A DNA stretch of 15,526 nucleotides from Puniceicoccales bacterium (GTDB lineage Bacteria > Verrucomicrobiota > Verrucomicrobiia > Opitutales > JAIRLM01), in NCBI GenBank assembly GCA_031287845.1, contig JAITSI010000036.1, positions 1-15,526 of the forward strand. The letters run 5' to 3'. Shown one piece after another: positions 5,679-12,574 of the stretch. The notes beneath the pieces were generated by a model, which was not told the origin of the DNA, did not search any database, and saw nothing but the letters and a program-made list of their open reading frames with translations. How positions within the stretch are numbered: position 1 is the first letter of the stretch; each line of letters opens with the position of its first letter. The position numbers and the translations under genes are program-made.

Positions 5679-8315
5679 ATGGAGAAACGCTGGGCCGTGA
5701 TCGTCGTGGGGGCGGGCCACGCGGGCTGCGAGGCTGCCGCCGCCTGTGCGGGAAAGGGCCTGGAAACCCTGCTCATTTCGGACAGCTGGGACCGGGTGGC
5801 CCACATGGCCTGCAATCCGTCCATCGGCGGCCTGGGCAAGGGCCACATGGTGAGGGAACTCGATGTCCTGGGCGGGCTGATGGCGGAAAATGCGGACCAC
5901 AGCGCCATTCAATATCGCCTGCTCAACCGCTCGCGGGGTTCGGCGGTGCGGGGTCTGCGGGCCCAGTGCGACCGGTACCACTATTCCCGCCGCATGGGAA
6001 AAATCCTGATGGGCCGGCCCCACCTCTTCCCCTACCAGGCGCGGGTGACGGAACTGTGCACCGCGGGGGGGCGGGTGCGGGGCGTCCGGACCTCCCTGGG
6101 CGAGGAACTGCTGGCCCGGGTGGTGATCCTCACCGCGGGAACCTTCCTGCGCGGGCAGCTGCACTGCGGCAAGGAGCGCTGGCCGGGGGGACGGCTGGGG
6201 GATGATGCCGGCGATGGCCTGTCCCTGTCCCTGCTGCGGAACGGATTGGAGCTGGGCAGGATGAAAACGGGCACGTCGGCCCGGCTCCTGGGACGGGGCA
6301 TTGATTTTTCTTCCCTGGAGCGGCAGGAGGGCGACGGGGAGCGGCTGCGCTTTTCCTTCTGGGAAAGCGACCGGGCCGATTCTCCCCTGCTGCCATCGCC
6401 GGCGGACCAGGTCCCGTGCCATGTCACCCGCACCACGGAGGCGAGCCGGGAGCTGGTGGAGCTCAACCGGAACCGCTCATCCCTCTACTCCGGGCAGATC
6501 ACCGGCCGTGGCCCCCGCTACTGTCCCAGCATTGAAGACAAGTACGTGCGCTTTCCGGACCGGGTGGAGCACCGAATTTTTTTGGAGCCGGAAACGCTCT
6601 CCGGCGAGGAATGGTACGTGAACGGGCTTTCCACCTCCCTTCCCCTGGACGTGCAGCGTGCCCTGCTGGCAACGATTCCCGGCCTGGAGCGGGCGCGGAT
6701 TCTGCGGCCGGCCTACGCCGTGGAATACGACTATTCGCCGCCCACCCAGCTACTTCCGACCCTGGAGTCGCGGATCGTGGAAAATTTATTCTGCGCGGGG
6801 CAGATCAACGGCACCTCCGGCTACGAGGAGGCGGCGGTCCAGGGCCTGCTGGCGGGAATCAATGCGGCGGAGAAGCTTCTCGGCGGCGAACCCCTCGTGC
6901 TGCAGCGCCACGAAGCCTACGCCGGCGTTCTCGTCGACGATCTTGTGACCCGGGGCATCGATGAGCCCTACCGCATGCTCACGGGGCGGGCGGAGCACCG
7001 GCTGCTCCTCAACGCGGACGGGGCGGACCTGCGCCTGGGCGAAATTGCCCGCCGCCACGGGCTGCTTTCCCCGGAACGGCTGGAGCGGCTGGAGCGGAAG
7101 CGGGAACGGGTCGATTGGGGCGTTGCCTGGCTGGAGTCCACCGCGGCGGAGGGCGGAGGAACGCTGGGGGATAGTCTCCGCTGCCACGGCGACGCCATGG
7201 AAATCGCGGGCCATGGGGAATGGGATGAGCTGGGGGAGGAGGAGCGGCGCGAGGCGGCCCACCGCGTCGCCTATGCCGGCTACCGGGAGCTGGAACGGCG
7301 CCAGGTGGAAAAATTGCGGGCCCTGGAGGCGGTCCCCATTCCCCAAGATCTGGACTACGGGCAAATTCCCAACCTGAGCCGGGAGGCCTGCCAGCGCTGG
7401 AGCGTGGTTCGGCCGCTTAGCCTGGGCCAGGCGGGAAGGGTCGGCGGCGTGGGATCCGTGGACCTGCACCTGTTGGAAATTTTTCTCCGCCGGAGGGATA
7501 AAACGCTTGCGCCCGCCCCGCTTGCCCCGCACTTCTTTACCGTGAATCCGTCCTTTTCCATTGCCATTCCCGCCCGTCTCGCCTCTTCCCGCCTCCCCGG
7601 CAAGCTGCTCGCCGACCTGGGCGGCAAGCCGGTTCTCCGCCACGTGTGGGAGCGGGCCGTCGCCGTTTCCGCCGTTGGCCGGGTCTACGTCCTGACCGAC
7701 TCGGAGGAGATTCGCACGGCTGTGGAGAGCTGGGGCGGCACCTGTTCCATGACGCCCAGCACCTGCGCCAGCGGCTCCGAGCGCATCGCGGCGGCGCTGC
7801 CCCGGCTGGAGGGGGATTTTATCATCAACATTCAGGGGGATGAGCCATTTTTCAGCAAGGATCTCATTGATTGCCTGGTGCGGCGGACGCGGGAGAAGGT
7901 CGACTTTTCCCTGCTCACCCCCGTCTTTCCCCTTTCCAACGGGGAGTCCCTCTTCGACCCCAGCGTGGTGAAGGTGGTTCGCTGCCACGACGGCCGGGCG
8001 CTCTACTTTTCCCGCCAGCCCATTCCCTACCTGCGCGGCGTGGAGCCGGCGCAGTGGCACCGGCACCACAGCTACCTGGGGCACATGGGAATCTACTGCT
8101 ACCCGCGGGCGGTGCTGGAAAGTCTTTCCTCCCTGCCGGCCAGCCCGCTTTCCGACGGGGAATGCCTGGAACAGCTGCGGCTATTGGAGGCGGGGGCAAC
8201 GATCCAAACCATTCTCGCCGAGGAACAGACCATTTCCATCGACACGGCCGAGGACCTGGAACGGGCCCGGGAATTCTACGCACGGCTGCGGAATGGGAAC
8301 GCTGCGGAGGGTTGA
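5679..8315 (+). CDS. mnmG: MnmG-KdsB fusion: tRNA U34 modification flavoprotein joined to CMP-Kdo synthetase
   Basis: One 878-residue frame. Residues 1 to about 608 are MnmG (GidA), the FAD- and NADH-dependent partner of MnmE: VVGAGHAGCE (FAD fold, 9-18), ACNPSIGGLGKGH, KTGTSARL, GPRYCPSIEDKYVRFPDR, YVNGLSTSLP, LFCAGQINGTSGYEEAAVQG. From residue 626 it is a full-length KdsB. The MnmG part ends in the normal place (LHLLEIFLRRR), then about 17 unconserved residues link to KdsB. The ATG 5679 is 4 nt after the mnmE stop; the frame is open 18 codons upstream but only by overlap with mnmE. The two activities share no pathway, so a fusion is odd. One extra G in GGG 7494-7496 would create a TAA at the MnmG end, so a recent deletion or sequence error is possible. 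Confidence 0.93.
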   Translation: MEKRWAVIVVGAGHAGCEAAAACAGKGLETLLISDSWDRVAHMACNPSIGGLGKGHMVRELDVLGGLMAENADHSAIQYRLLNRSRGSAVRGLRAQCDRYHYSRRMGKILMGRPHLFPYQARVTELCTAGGRVRGVRTSLGEELLARVVILTAGTFLRGQLHCGKERWPGGRLGDDAGDGLSLSLLRNGLELGRMKTGTSARLLGRGIDFSSLERQEGDGERLRFSFWESDRADSPLLPSPADQVPCHVTRTTEASRELVELNRNRSSLYSGQITGRGPRYCPSIEDKYVRFPDRVEHRIFLEPETLSGEEWYVNGLSTSLPLDVQRALLATIPGLERARILRPAYAVEYDYSPPTQLLPTLESRIVENLFCAGQINGTSGYEEAAVQGLLAGINAAEKLLGGEPLVLQRHEAYAGVLVDDLVTRGIDEPYRMLTGRAEHRLLLNADGADLRLGEIARRHGLLSPERLERLERKRERVDWGVAWLESTAAEGGGTLGDSLRCHGDAMEIAGHGEWDELGEEERREAAHRVAYAGYRELERRQVEKLRALEAVPIPQDLDYGQIPNLSREACQRWSVVRPLSLGQAGRVGGVGSVDLHLLEIFLRRRDKTLAPAPLAPHFFTVNPSFSIAIPARLASSRLPGKLLADLGGKPVLRHVWERAVAVSAVGRVYVLTDSEEIRTAVESWGGTCSMTPSTCASGSERIAAALPRLEGDFIINIQGDEPFFSKDLIDCLVRRTREKVDFSLLTPVFPLSNGESLFDPSVVKVVRCHDGRALYFSRQPIPYLRGVEPAQWHRHHSYLGHMGIYCYPRAVLESLSSLPASPLSDGECLEQLRLLEAGATIQTILAEEQTISIDTAEDLERAREFYARLRNGNAAEG
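7542..8315 (+). other. kdsB: KdsB (3-deoxy-manno-octulosonate cytidylyltransferase) domain or gene
   Basis: Activates Kdo with CTP to CMP-Kdo for the inner core of LPS. Residues 622-878 of the fused frame, about 257 residues, are a complete KdsB length. They include IPARLASSRLPGK (630-642, nucleotide-binding), SGSER (698-702, in the place of SGTDR), NIQGDEPF (717-724, metal and substrate), SRQPIPY, and a GIYCY strand. If translated separately, the only plausible in-frame start is GTG 7542 just before FSIAIPARL. No Shine-Dalgarno sequence lies at the right distance; the nearest, GGAGGG, is about 45 nt upstream. I therefore treat it as the C-terminal part of the MnmG frame, with a split into two genes as the alternative. 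Confidence 0.9.
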
Positions 8316-8440
8316 TGCAAAAATTTTGGGAGACCCATTGGATCGCCAAAGGGACGCCGGCGCGGAGCTTTGATGGGAAATGGCGAGGGGGCATATTAGC
8401 TGCGAAGGGAATGGCGCAGAGACACTTTTGCAAGCGTTGA
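8315..8440 (+). CDS. Possible small coupled ORF (41 aa), doubtful
   Basis: The ATG at 8315-8317 overlaps the KdsB stop as TGATG, an arrangement that favours translational coupling. The product MQKFWETHWIAKGTPARSFD... is mildly basic, has no hydrophobic segment and matches nothing I recognise. Codon composition is not distinctive. It may be chance. Confidence 0.15.
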   Translation: MQKFWETHWIAKGTPARSFDGKWRGGILAAKGMAQRHFCKR

Positions 8441-8568
8441 TGGGATATGGGGAGTGGAGCGCGGGGATGCGGAGGGGAATACGCGGGGACACCGCGGGGA
8501 ACGGTGAGGGAGGATGGCGCATCGGGCGCTGGAGGAGAATGTGGGGATAGGACGCGAAAGGACTAAAA
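8441..8568 (+). other. G-rich spacer with regularly spaced GGGG tracts (possible G-quadruplex)
   Basis: Runs of GGGG at 8463, 8474, 8485 and 8496 are separated by exactly 7 nt each, an 11-bp period; a further GGGG lies at 8449. Four equal G tracts on the RNA-like strand just upstream of the exonuclease gene could form a quadruplex in its leader. No gene or promoter is evident here. AAAGGA at about 8556-8561 is the likely ribosome-binding site of the next gene. Confidence 0.45.
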
Positions 8569-9510
8569 GTGAAGGGGAATGGGGTTGATCTGCTGCTCAT
8601 CGATGGCCACAACCTGGCATTCCGCTCCTTCTACGGCATCGGACCACTTTCCCGGGGCGACGGCTTCCCCACCAACGCCATCTACGGTTGGATCCACTCC
8701 TACTGGCGCCTGGAGGACGCAATCCGGCCGGGCAGGGTAGCGGTCGCATTCGACTGGGGGGGCAGTGCCTTCCGCCGGGAGATCTATCCGGAGTACAAGG
8801 GCACGCGGCGGCCCATGCCGGAGGACCTGGGCAAGCAGCTTCCCCTGCTCCGCGAGGTGAGTGTGCTGCTGGGGGCCGGCGTGCTGGCGCGGGAGGGGGT
8901 GGAGGCCGATGACCTGCTGGCGTCGCTGGCCGTTCGGGAGTCGGCGGCGGGCCATTCCGTTGCCATTGCCAGCTCGGACAAGGACTTTGCCCAGCTCGTT
9001 TCCGAGCGCATCGCCCTCTGGTGCCCGACCTACACGGCGGTCCAGGGCTGGCAGCCCATGGACGTGAGGAAAAAATTTGGCGTGGAGCCCGGGCAGATGG
9101 TGGCCTATCTGAGCCTGGTGGGCGACGCGGCGGACAATATCGCCGGAGTGGCCGGCGTGGGGGCGAAGACGGCGGCGAGCTGGCTCCAGCGCTACGGGAC
9201 CCTGGAGGAAATTTTCCTGCACCGGGATGAGCTCCCCCGGCGCCTCGCCGACAACCTGGACCGCGCGGAGGAGATCCTGCAGCGGAACCAGCGACTTATC
9301 CGCTTCGACCTTTCCCAGGGCGGCGACTGGCCGACCTTTCCCGACCAGCCCCGGGTCGAGGAGCTGCGCCGGTTTTTTCGGGACTACGAGCTGCGGAGCC
9401 TGGCCAGGACCGCCGCCACCCGCTATGCCCATTGGCGTTTGCCGAAGCCCAGCGCCCTACTCCGCGGGCGGCAGAGTGGCTCGTTGGAAGGGGAAGTAGA
9501 GCTATTCTAG
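8569..9510 (+). CDS. Stand-alone 5'-3' exonuclease (PolA N-terminal / FEN family)
   Basis: A structure-specific nuclease resembling the N-terminal exonuclease of DNA polymerase I; likely removes RNA primers or flaps. The 313 residues contain all metal-site motifs: IDGHNLAFRSFY (D12), VAFDWGG (D62), YPEYKGTRRPMP, GVEADDLL (E112, D114, D115), SSDKDFAQLV (D137, D139), GDAADNIAGVAGVGAKTA (D186, D189, then the helix-hairpin-helix). No polymerase domain follows. A separate gene is seen in bacteria whose PolA lacks this domain or that have Xni/ExoIX-type proteins; which applies here cannot be told. The GTG start is preceded by AAAGGA at a good distance and puts the first motif at the normal position. 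The last codons run straight into repeat element R3. Confidence 0.93.
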   Translation: MKGNGVDLLLIDGHNLAFRSFYGIGPLSRGDGFPTNAIYGWIHSYWRLEDAIRPGRVAVAFDWGGSAFRREIYPEYKGTRRPMPEDLGKQLPLLREVSVLLGAGVLAREGVEADDLLASLAVRESAAGHSVAIASSDKDFAQLVSERIALWCPTYTAVQGWQPMDVRKKFGVEPGQMVAYLSLVGDAADNIAGVAGVGAKTAASWLQRYGTLEEIFLHRDELPRRLADNLDRAEEILQRNQRLIRFDLSQGGDWPTFPDQPRVEELRRFFRDYELRSLARTAATRYAHWRLPKPSALLRGRQSGSLEGEVELF

Positions 9511-9877
9511 GGTCAGGACCCGTAAACCAGGTCCGCCGGTTGACGATGGGGCTGCGCCCCCTCTGGCACCCCCCGCGGCGTGCTGCCGCCACGGCACCGA
9601 TGGCCTGGGGGAAGCGGAGCATGGCGGAGCTGGGGGCGGCGCCCCCAATTGGGCCCGGCCGGCCCTCGAGGCCGCGATGCTTCTGCTATCGCAGCGCGCA
9701 GCGCAGGTCGCCCCGCGTGGCCTTTTTACCATCAGGGCCGGCCCGCGGCGCTGCCCGCTCCGCCGGGCAATGCCCGTGGGCGGCCATTCCCTCAAGAAGT
9801 CAAGTCCCTGCACCACAAGGCCCGTATCGGTCATCTTTCCAGATGGAGGTGGAGTGTGGCTTTACGAGTCCTAGCAC
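9511..9877 (+). repeat. Repeat element R3 (MITE-like, about 367 bp)
   Basis: Full-length relative of R2. The left end GGTCAGGACCCGTAAACC follows the exonuclease stop; the right end GGCTTTACGAGTCCTAGCAC is a decayed inverse of it. CTAGGG occurs at 9507-9512 and again at 9878-9883, consistent with a 6-bp target duplication, although CTAG may instead be part of the terminus. It includes a module (TGGGGGAAGCGGAGCATGGC and following) shared with R1. It lies between two convergent genes and encodes no convincing protein. Confidence 0.85.
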
Positions 9878-11110
9878 CTAGGGAAGTTTGTAGAGGAACT
9901 CCAGGAGCACGCCAACGGCGATGACGACCAGGCCGATGACGACGCTGGCTATGATGACGATGATCCCGGACAGGACAAACACGCCGCTTGCGCAACTGAT
10001 TGCAAACCCGATCAGCGTCGTTACGACGAGCGATCCCCCCATGCTTTGGAAAGTGCCGGCCAGTATCTTTAGGAATAGGTGTATGCCGCTTGGAGAGTGG
10101 CTGTTATCTTTGACGTTGGCTATTGTGCCCGTTTTGAAATCCATTATTTGAATTTCAACGGACTCGTGTTCCGAGCCTAAAAGTTTGGCGACGAGTTTTC
10201 CGGCGAGTTTTCCGGAGTTTTCTTCGTTGATGAAGCCGTAGATCGTTCCCTTCGATCCACCATTGTTTAGTGAAATAACTCTAATTTTGTCAATTAATTT
10301 CAGAGTTTTTTCTGGCAAGGTGAACTGTTGTTGGGTCTGATCAAGACTTATATTATTATCATCTATACTATAATTTTTATCGTTTTGTATGGTTTCTTGA
10401 GATGACGCTTCTTCTTGCGTGAATTCTTGAAATGGCCCCGCAAAAGCCAATAATAAATCAATTGGCTGCATTTCTGCGTTATAAAATCTGAGATCAGGAA
10501 ATTTAATGCTGTCATGTAAAAGCAATCCCTCCAATTGCATTGGAGTTATTTTTTCATGTTTGATAAGTAGGTAGGCAAATATCACCTTATTTACCTCGCC
10601 AACACATCTATGGAAAAGATCTTTCGGTGAGGAAGGAGGATTTTTCTGTTGAAGTAAATGAAAAACCTCCCCCTCTAAATGCTTAAGATTTTTTTGTATT
10701 TTTTTGATTTTTTTGCTATGCGTACTTAGGGCCGTGTTAGATCGTTTTTCATTCTCTTCATTATCCTCTTCTTTATCCTTTTTAATTGTGTCGTCGCTTG
10801 AAATGTCTATGTCATTTTCATTATTTTGCAATTTGTTGGAAGGCATAGAAACGTTGTTGAAAATGGGAAGATAAGGTGAATGAAAAGAATTAAAAGCGGA
10901 AGGAAAAAAGGGATAATGACAGGCAGGAAAGTTTGAAGAACTATTGTGAGGGTTGGTAGGTGTAGTGCTTCTGCAAGCAAGGAATCTTTTCAAATCTGAC
11001 ACGGGAGTGGCTAGCGCAGTGTTCAGGCCGTTCGTGTTCAGGCCGTTCGTGCTCAGGCTGTTCGTATTGGTTTCATTGAGCTTACTGAAAAGTTGAAATG
11101 CTTCAAACAT
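9878..11110 (-). CDS. Protein B: low-GC protein with Ser/Asn-rich N-terminus and C-terminal membrane hairpin
   Basis: A 410-residue protein I do not recognise. From ATG 11110: N-terminal Ser/Thr/Asn-rich region with a 5-residue tandem repeat (STNGL/NTNGL), disordered-looking to about 100; charged coiled-coil-like stretch (about 104-153, KKDKEEDNEENEK then KKIKKIQKNLKHLEGE); a mixed domain; and two adjacent hydrophobic helices at 360-406 ending LLEFLYKLP. Inc-like proteins also have a paired helix, but here it is C-terminal and unrelated in sequence to family A/C/D. A polar N-terminus and paired helices suit a secreted effector, which is inference. A TTG 12 codons upstream is an alternative start. 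The gene is much AT-richer than its neighbours. It converges on the exonuclease across R3. Confidence 0.65.
   Translation of the reverse strand: MFEAFQLFSKLNETNTNSLSTNGLNTNGLNTALATPVSDLKRFLACRSTTPTNPHNSSSNFPACHYPFFPSAFNSFHSPYLPIFNNVSMPSNKLQNNENDIDISSDDTIKKDKEEDNEENEKRSNTALSTHSKKIKKIQKNLKHLEGEVFHLLQQKNPPSSPKDLFHRCVGEVNKVIFAYLLIKHEKITPMQLEGLLLHDSIKFPDLRFYNAEMQPIDLLLAFAGPFQEFTQEEASSQETIQNDKNYSIDDNNISLDQTQQQFTLPEKTLKLIDKIRVISLNNGGSKGTIYGFINEENSGKLAGKLVAKLLGSEHESVEIQIMDFKTGTIANVKDNSHSPSGIHLFLKILAGTFQSMGGSLVVTTLIGFAISCASGVFVLSGIIVIIASVVIGLVVIAVGVLLEFLYKLP
11021..11065 (-). repeat. Three 15-bp tandem repeats in gene B
   Basis: Units GTTCAGGCCGTTCGT at 11021 and 11036 are identical; 11051 differs at two bases. 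Read on the minus strand they encode TNGLN-type pentapeptides in the N-terminal polar region. Copy-number change would keep the frame. Confidence 0.85.
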
Positions 11111-11364
11111 ACGGCGTGGCCTGGCAGCTCGGATGGCGCTTGGCAAGAAAAATCGTCAAAATATTTCGCGCCAGCCATTAGATTCTTTCCAGGCCAGATT
11201 GGCGCAGGGAGTTTCGCCGTGGCTTTTCCGGATTTCGGCTCCATTCTCGGGATGCGGGATCTAATTTTTCCGGCTTCGTTTCCATTTTTCAGGCCTTGGT
11301 TCCGCCCAAGTTGCCTTGCCGTTTTTTCGTCGACCGACGCGGGGCATTGCGCGCGACGGGGCAT
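11111..11364 (-). other. 254-bp stretch upstream of gene B
   Basis: Contains TTGACG (minus strand, 11159-11154), a candidate -35 sited 49 nt before the ATG of gene B. A 103-codon frame (11053-11364, minus) starts right after the pseudopilin stop but overlaps gene B and shows no recognisable protein or coding bias; I do not annotate it as a gene. Confidence 0.3.
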
Positions 11365-11802
11365 CTACGGAGAAAATGCGTCGCCACCGGACTTTTCGCA
11401 CGGAAGCAGGGGCGAGGGAAATGGGGCCACGAGGAAGGAGCGGGACCGCTGGCCAATGAACAGATCACAGCGCAGGAGTCCGTCGTCCATCCGCTCCCAT
11501 TCCACGCGGGGCAGGGAGGGTGCGCCGGCGTTGCAGATCCGCGGAAGTCCATCGTTTTCCCGGCGCAGCCAAAAAATTTGCGGCGCATGGGGGTTGTTGC
11601 GCAGGAAGGACACGATGGCCCGCCGGTACTCGGAAAACTCCGCCCAGTGTCGGCAGGCGGCGAGGCGGCGCCGTTGAAAGCCAAGTGATTCGGCGGTGAA
11701 CAGGAAGAGGGCCAGAAGCAGGGTGAGGGCCAGCGCCATCTCCATGAGAAAGAAGCCGGCCCGGCCGCCCGGAAACCGTTTCCCACCGCGGGGTTGGCCC
11801 AC
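11365..11802 (-). CDS. Prepilin-like protein 3 (putative minor pseudopilin)
   Basis: A 145-residue protein with a type IV prepilin N-terminus: a basic leader, then AG-FFLMEMALALTLLLALFLF, with cleavage expected between G16 and F17 and the conserved Glu at mature position 5. The remainder (CRHWAEFSEYRRAIVSFLR, then a short C-terminal domain) has no family I can name; GspI/J-type minor pseudopilins have similar size and layout. The start GTG 11802 lies 7 nt beyond the stop of the preceding gene; TTG 11808 and ATG 11838 (overlapping 29 bp) are alternatives. Third gene of a tight minus-strand operon. Its membrane anchor would sit in the inner membrane before assembly by a type II secretion or pilus-like machine not seen here. 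Confidence 0.6.
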   Translation of the reverse strand: MGQPRGGKRFPGGRAGFFLMEMALALTLLLALFLFTAESLGFQRRRLAACRHWAEFSEYRRAIVSFLRNNPHAPQIFWLRRENDGLPRICNAGAPSLPRVEWERMDDGLLRCDLFIGQRSRSFLVAPFPSPLLPCEKSGGDAFSP

Positions 11803-11809
11803 CGGCAAT

Positions 11810-12574
11810 CTAGTGAATTTTGTAAAGAACCGTGCCATTTTCGGAGAGAAAGAAGTGGCAGCCGGTGCCATCGGGCAGGCGCAGCGTGAAGGGCAGGGGA
11901 CCGCGGGACAGCTCCAGCGCAATCCAGCGGCCGGGGAGGGATGGGATATGCACCGGCGCCGCATTCACCAGCGCCATGTCCGTCGCCCTATGCACCGTTG
12001 TCGGGATGCGATCCATCCGCAGGTAGTTGCCGTCCGCCGGGTTCGCCTTTGTCGGGTCCGCCTTTGCCGAGCCTGCCTTTGTCCTGTCCATCACCGATGC
12101 ATTCGCCGTTGCCGCGTTTGCCACCAGCGTATTTGCCGCTGCCGTGTCCGCCTTTGTCTTGTTCGCTGTCACCGCCCTATGCGCCGTTGCCAGGTTCGCC
12201 GTTGCCAGGTTCGCCGTTGCCGGGTTTGCCGCCTCTGTTTCCGCCGGGACCAGGGCAAAATCCCGGGGAAGGCGTAGGTGGGAGTCCGGGTCCGGCACCA
12301 GTTGACCGCCGCGCCGCTCTGCCAGCAGCAATTCCTGCAGCTCTTCCTCTCCGAAGCGGTTGCCCAGCAGGAGAATGACCGGTCCGGCCGCCTCCCGTTC
12401 CGCCGCCGCCTGGAGAAATGCCTGGACCGCCAGCGCCATTTCCCGCCGTTGGCCGCGGGCGCCAATGCGCAGCCCCCAAAAGGTGAGCAGGAGCATAAGT
12501 GCCATCAAGAGTAGCAGTTCCAGCAGAGAGGACCCCCTGACCCGGCATTGTTTGCACCGCCCGGCCCAGTTCAC
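11810..12574 (-). CDS. Prepilin-like protein 2 with repeat-rich insert (putative minor pseudopilin)
   Basis: A 254-residue protein with a prepilin signal: leader ending RVRG, then SSLLELLLLMALMLLL, giving cleavage after G14 and Glu at mature +5, as in GspH/FimT-type pseudopilins. Residues 111-183 form an Ala/Thr/Asn-rich segment (ANLATANLATA...ANKTKADTAAAN) encoded by degenerate 15-bp repeats. The last part (LELSRGPLPFTLRLPDG) resembles a small beta-rich pseudopilin head. The GTG at 12574 overlaps the upstream stop as GTGA, with GGAG about 10 nt before, so translation is probably coupled; TTG 12580 is a less likely start. The repeat insert would enlarge the surface head or linker and is unusual for this family. 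Exact family (GspH, I or J) is not resolved. Confidence 0.68.
   Translation of the reverse strand: MNWAGRCKQCRVRGSSLLELLLLMALMLLLTFWGLRIGARGQRREMALAVQAFLQAAAEREAAGPVILLLGNRFGEEELQELLLAERRGGQLVPDPDSHLRLPRDFALVPAETEAANPATANLATANLATAHRAVTANKTKADTAAANTLVANAATANASVMDRTKAGSAKADPTKANPADGNYLRMDRIPTTVHRATDMALVNAAPVHIPSLPGRWIALELSRGPLPFTLRLPDGTGCHFFLSENGTVLYKIH
12026..12244 (-). repeat. Degenerate 15-bp repeat region in pseudopilin 2
   Basis: Three near-identical units GCCGTTGCCAGGTTC start at 12183, 12198 and 12213; more diverged GCCTTTGCC/GCCGTTGCC-like words continue down to about 12026. They encode the A-N-L-A-T and similar pentapeptides of residues 111-183. A typical slippage-generated low-complexity insert. 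Confidence 0.75.

Noticed and set aside
6786..8084. 432-codon minus-strand open frame opposite mnmG-kdsB
   Set aside because: It opposes two unmistakable enzyme domains and its translation has no recognisable motif.
2450..9877. R2 and R3 as insertion sequences with a transposase
   Set aside because: Neither is long enough nor contains a conserved transposase-like frame; non-autonomous MITE-like repeats fit better.
11053..11364. 103-codon minus-strand ORF following pseudopilin 3
   Set aside because: It overlaps the start of gene B, has no motifs, and its composition changes halfway; more likely leader DNA.
12026..12244. CRISPR-like array
   Set aside because: Units are contiguous 15-bp in-frame repeats within a pseudopilin gene; there are no unique spacers or cas genes.
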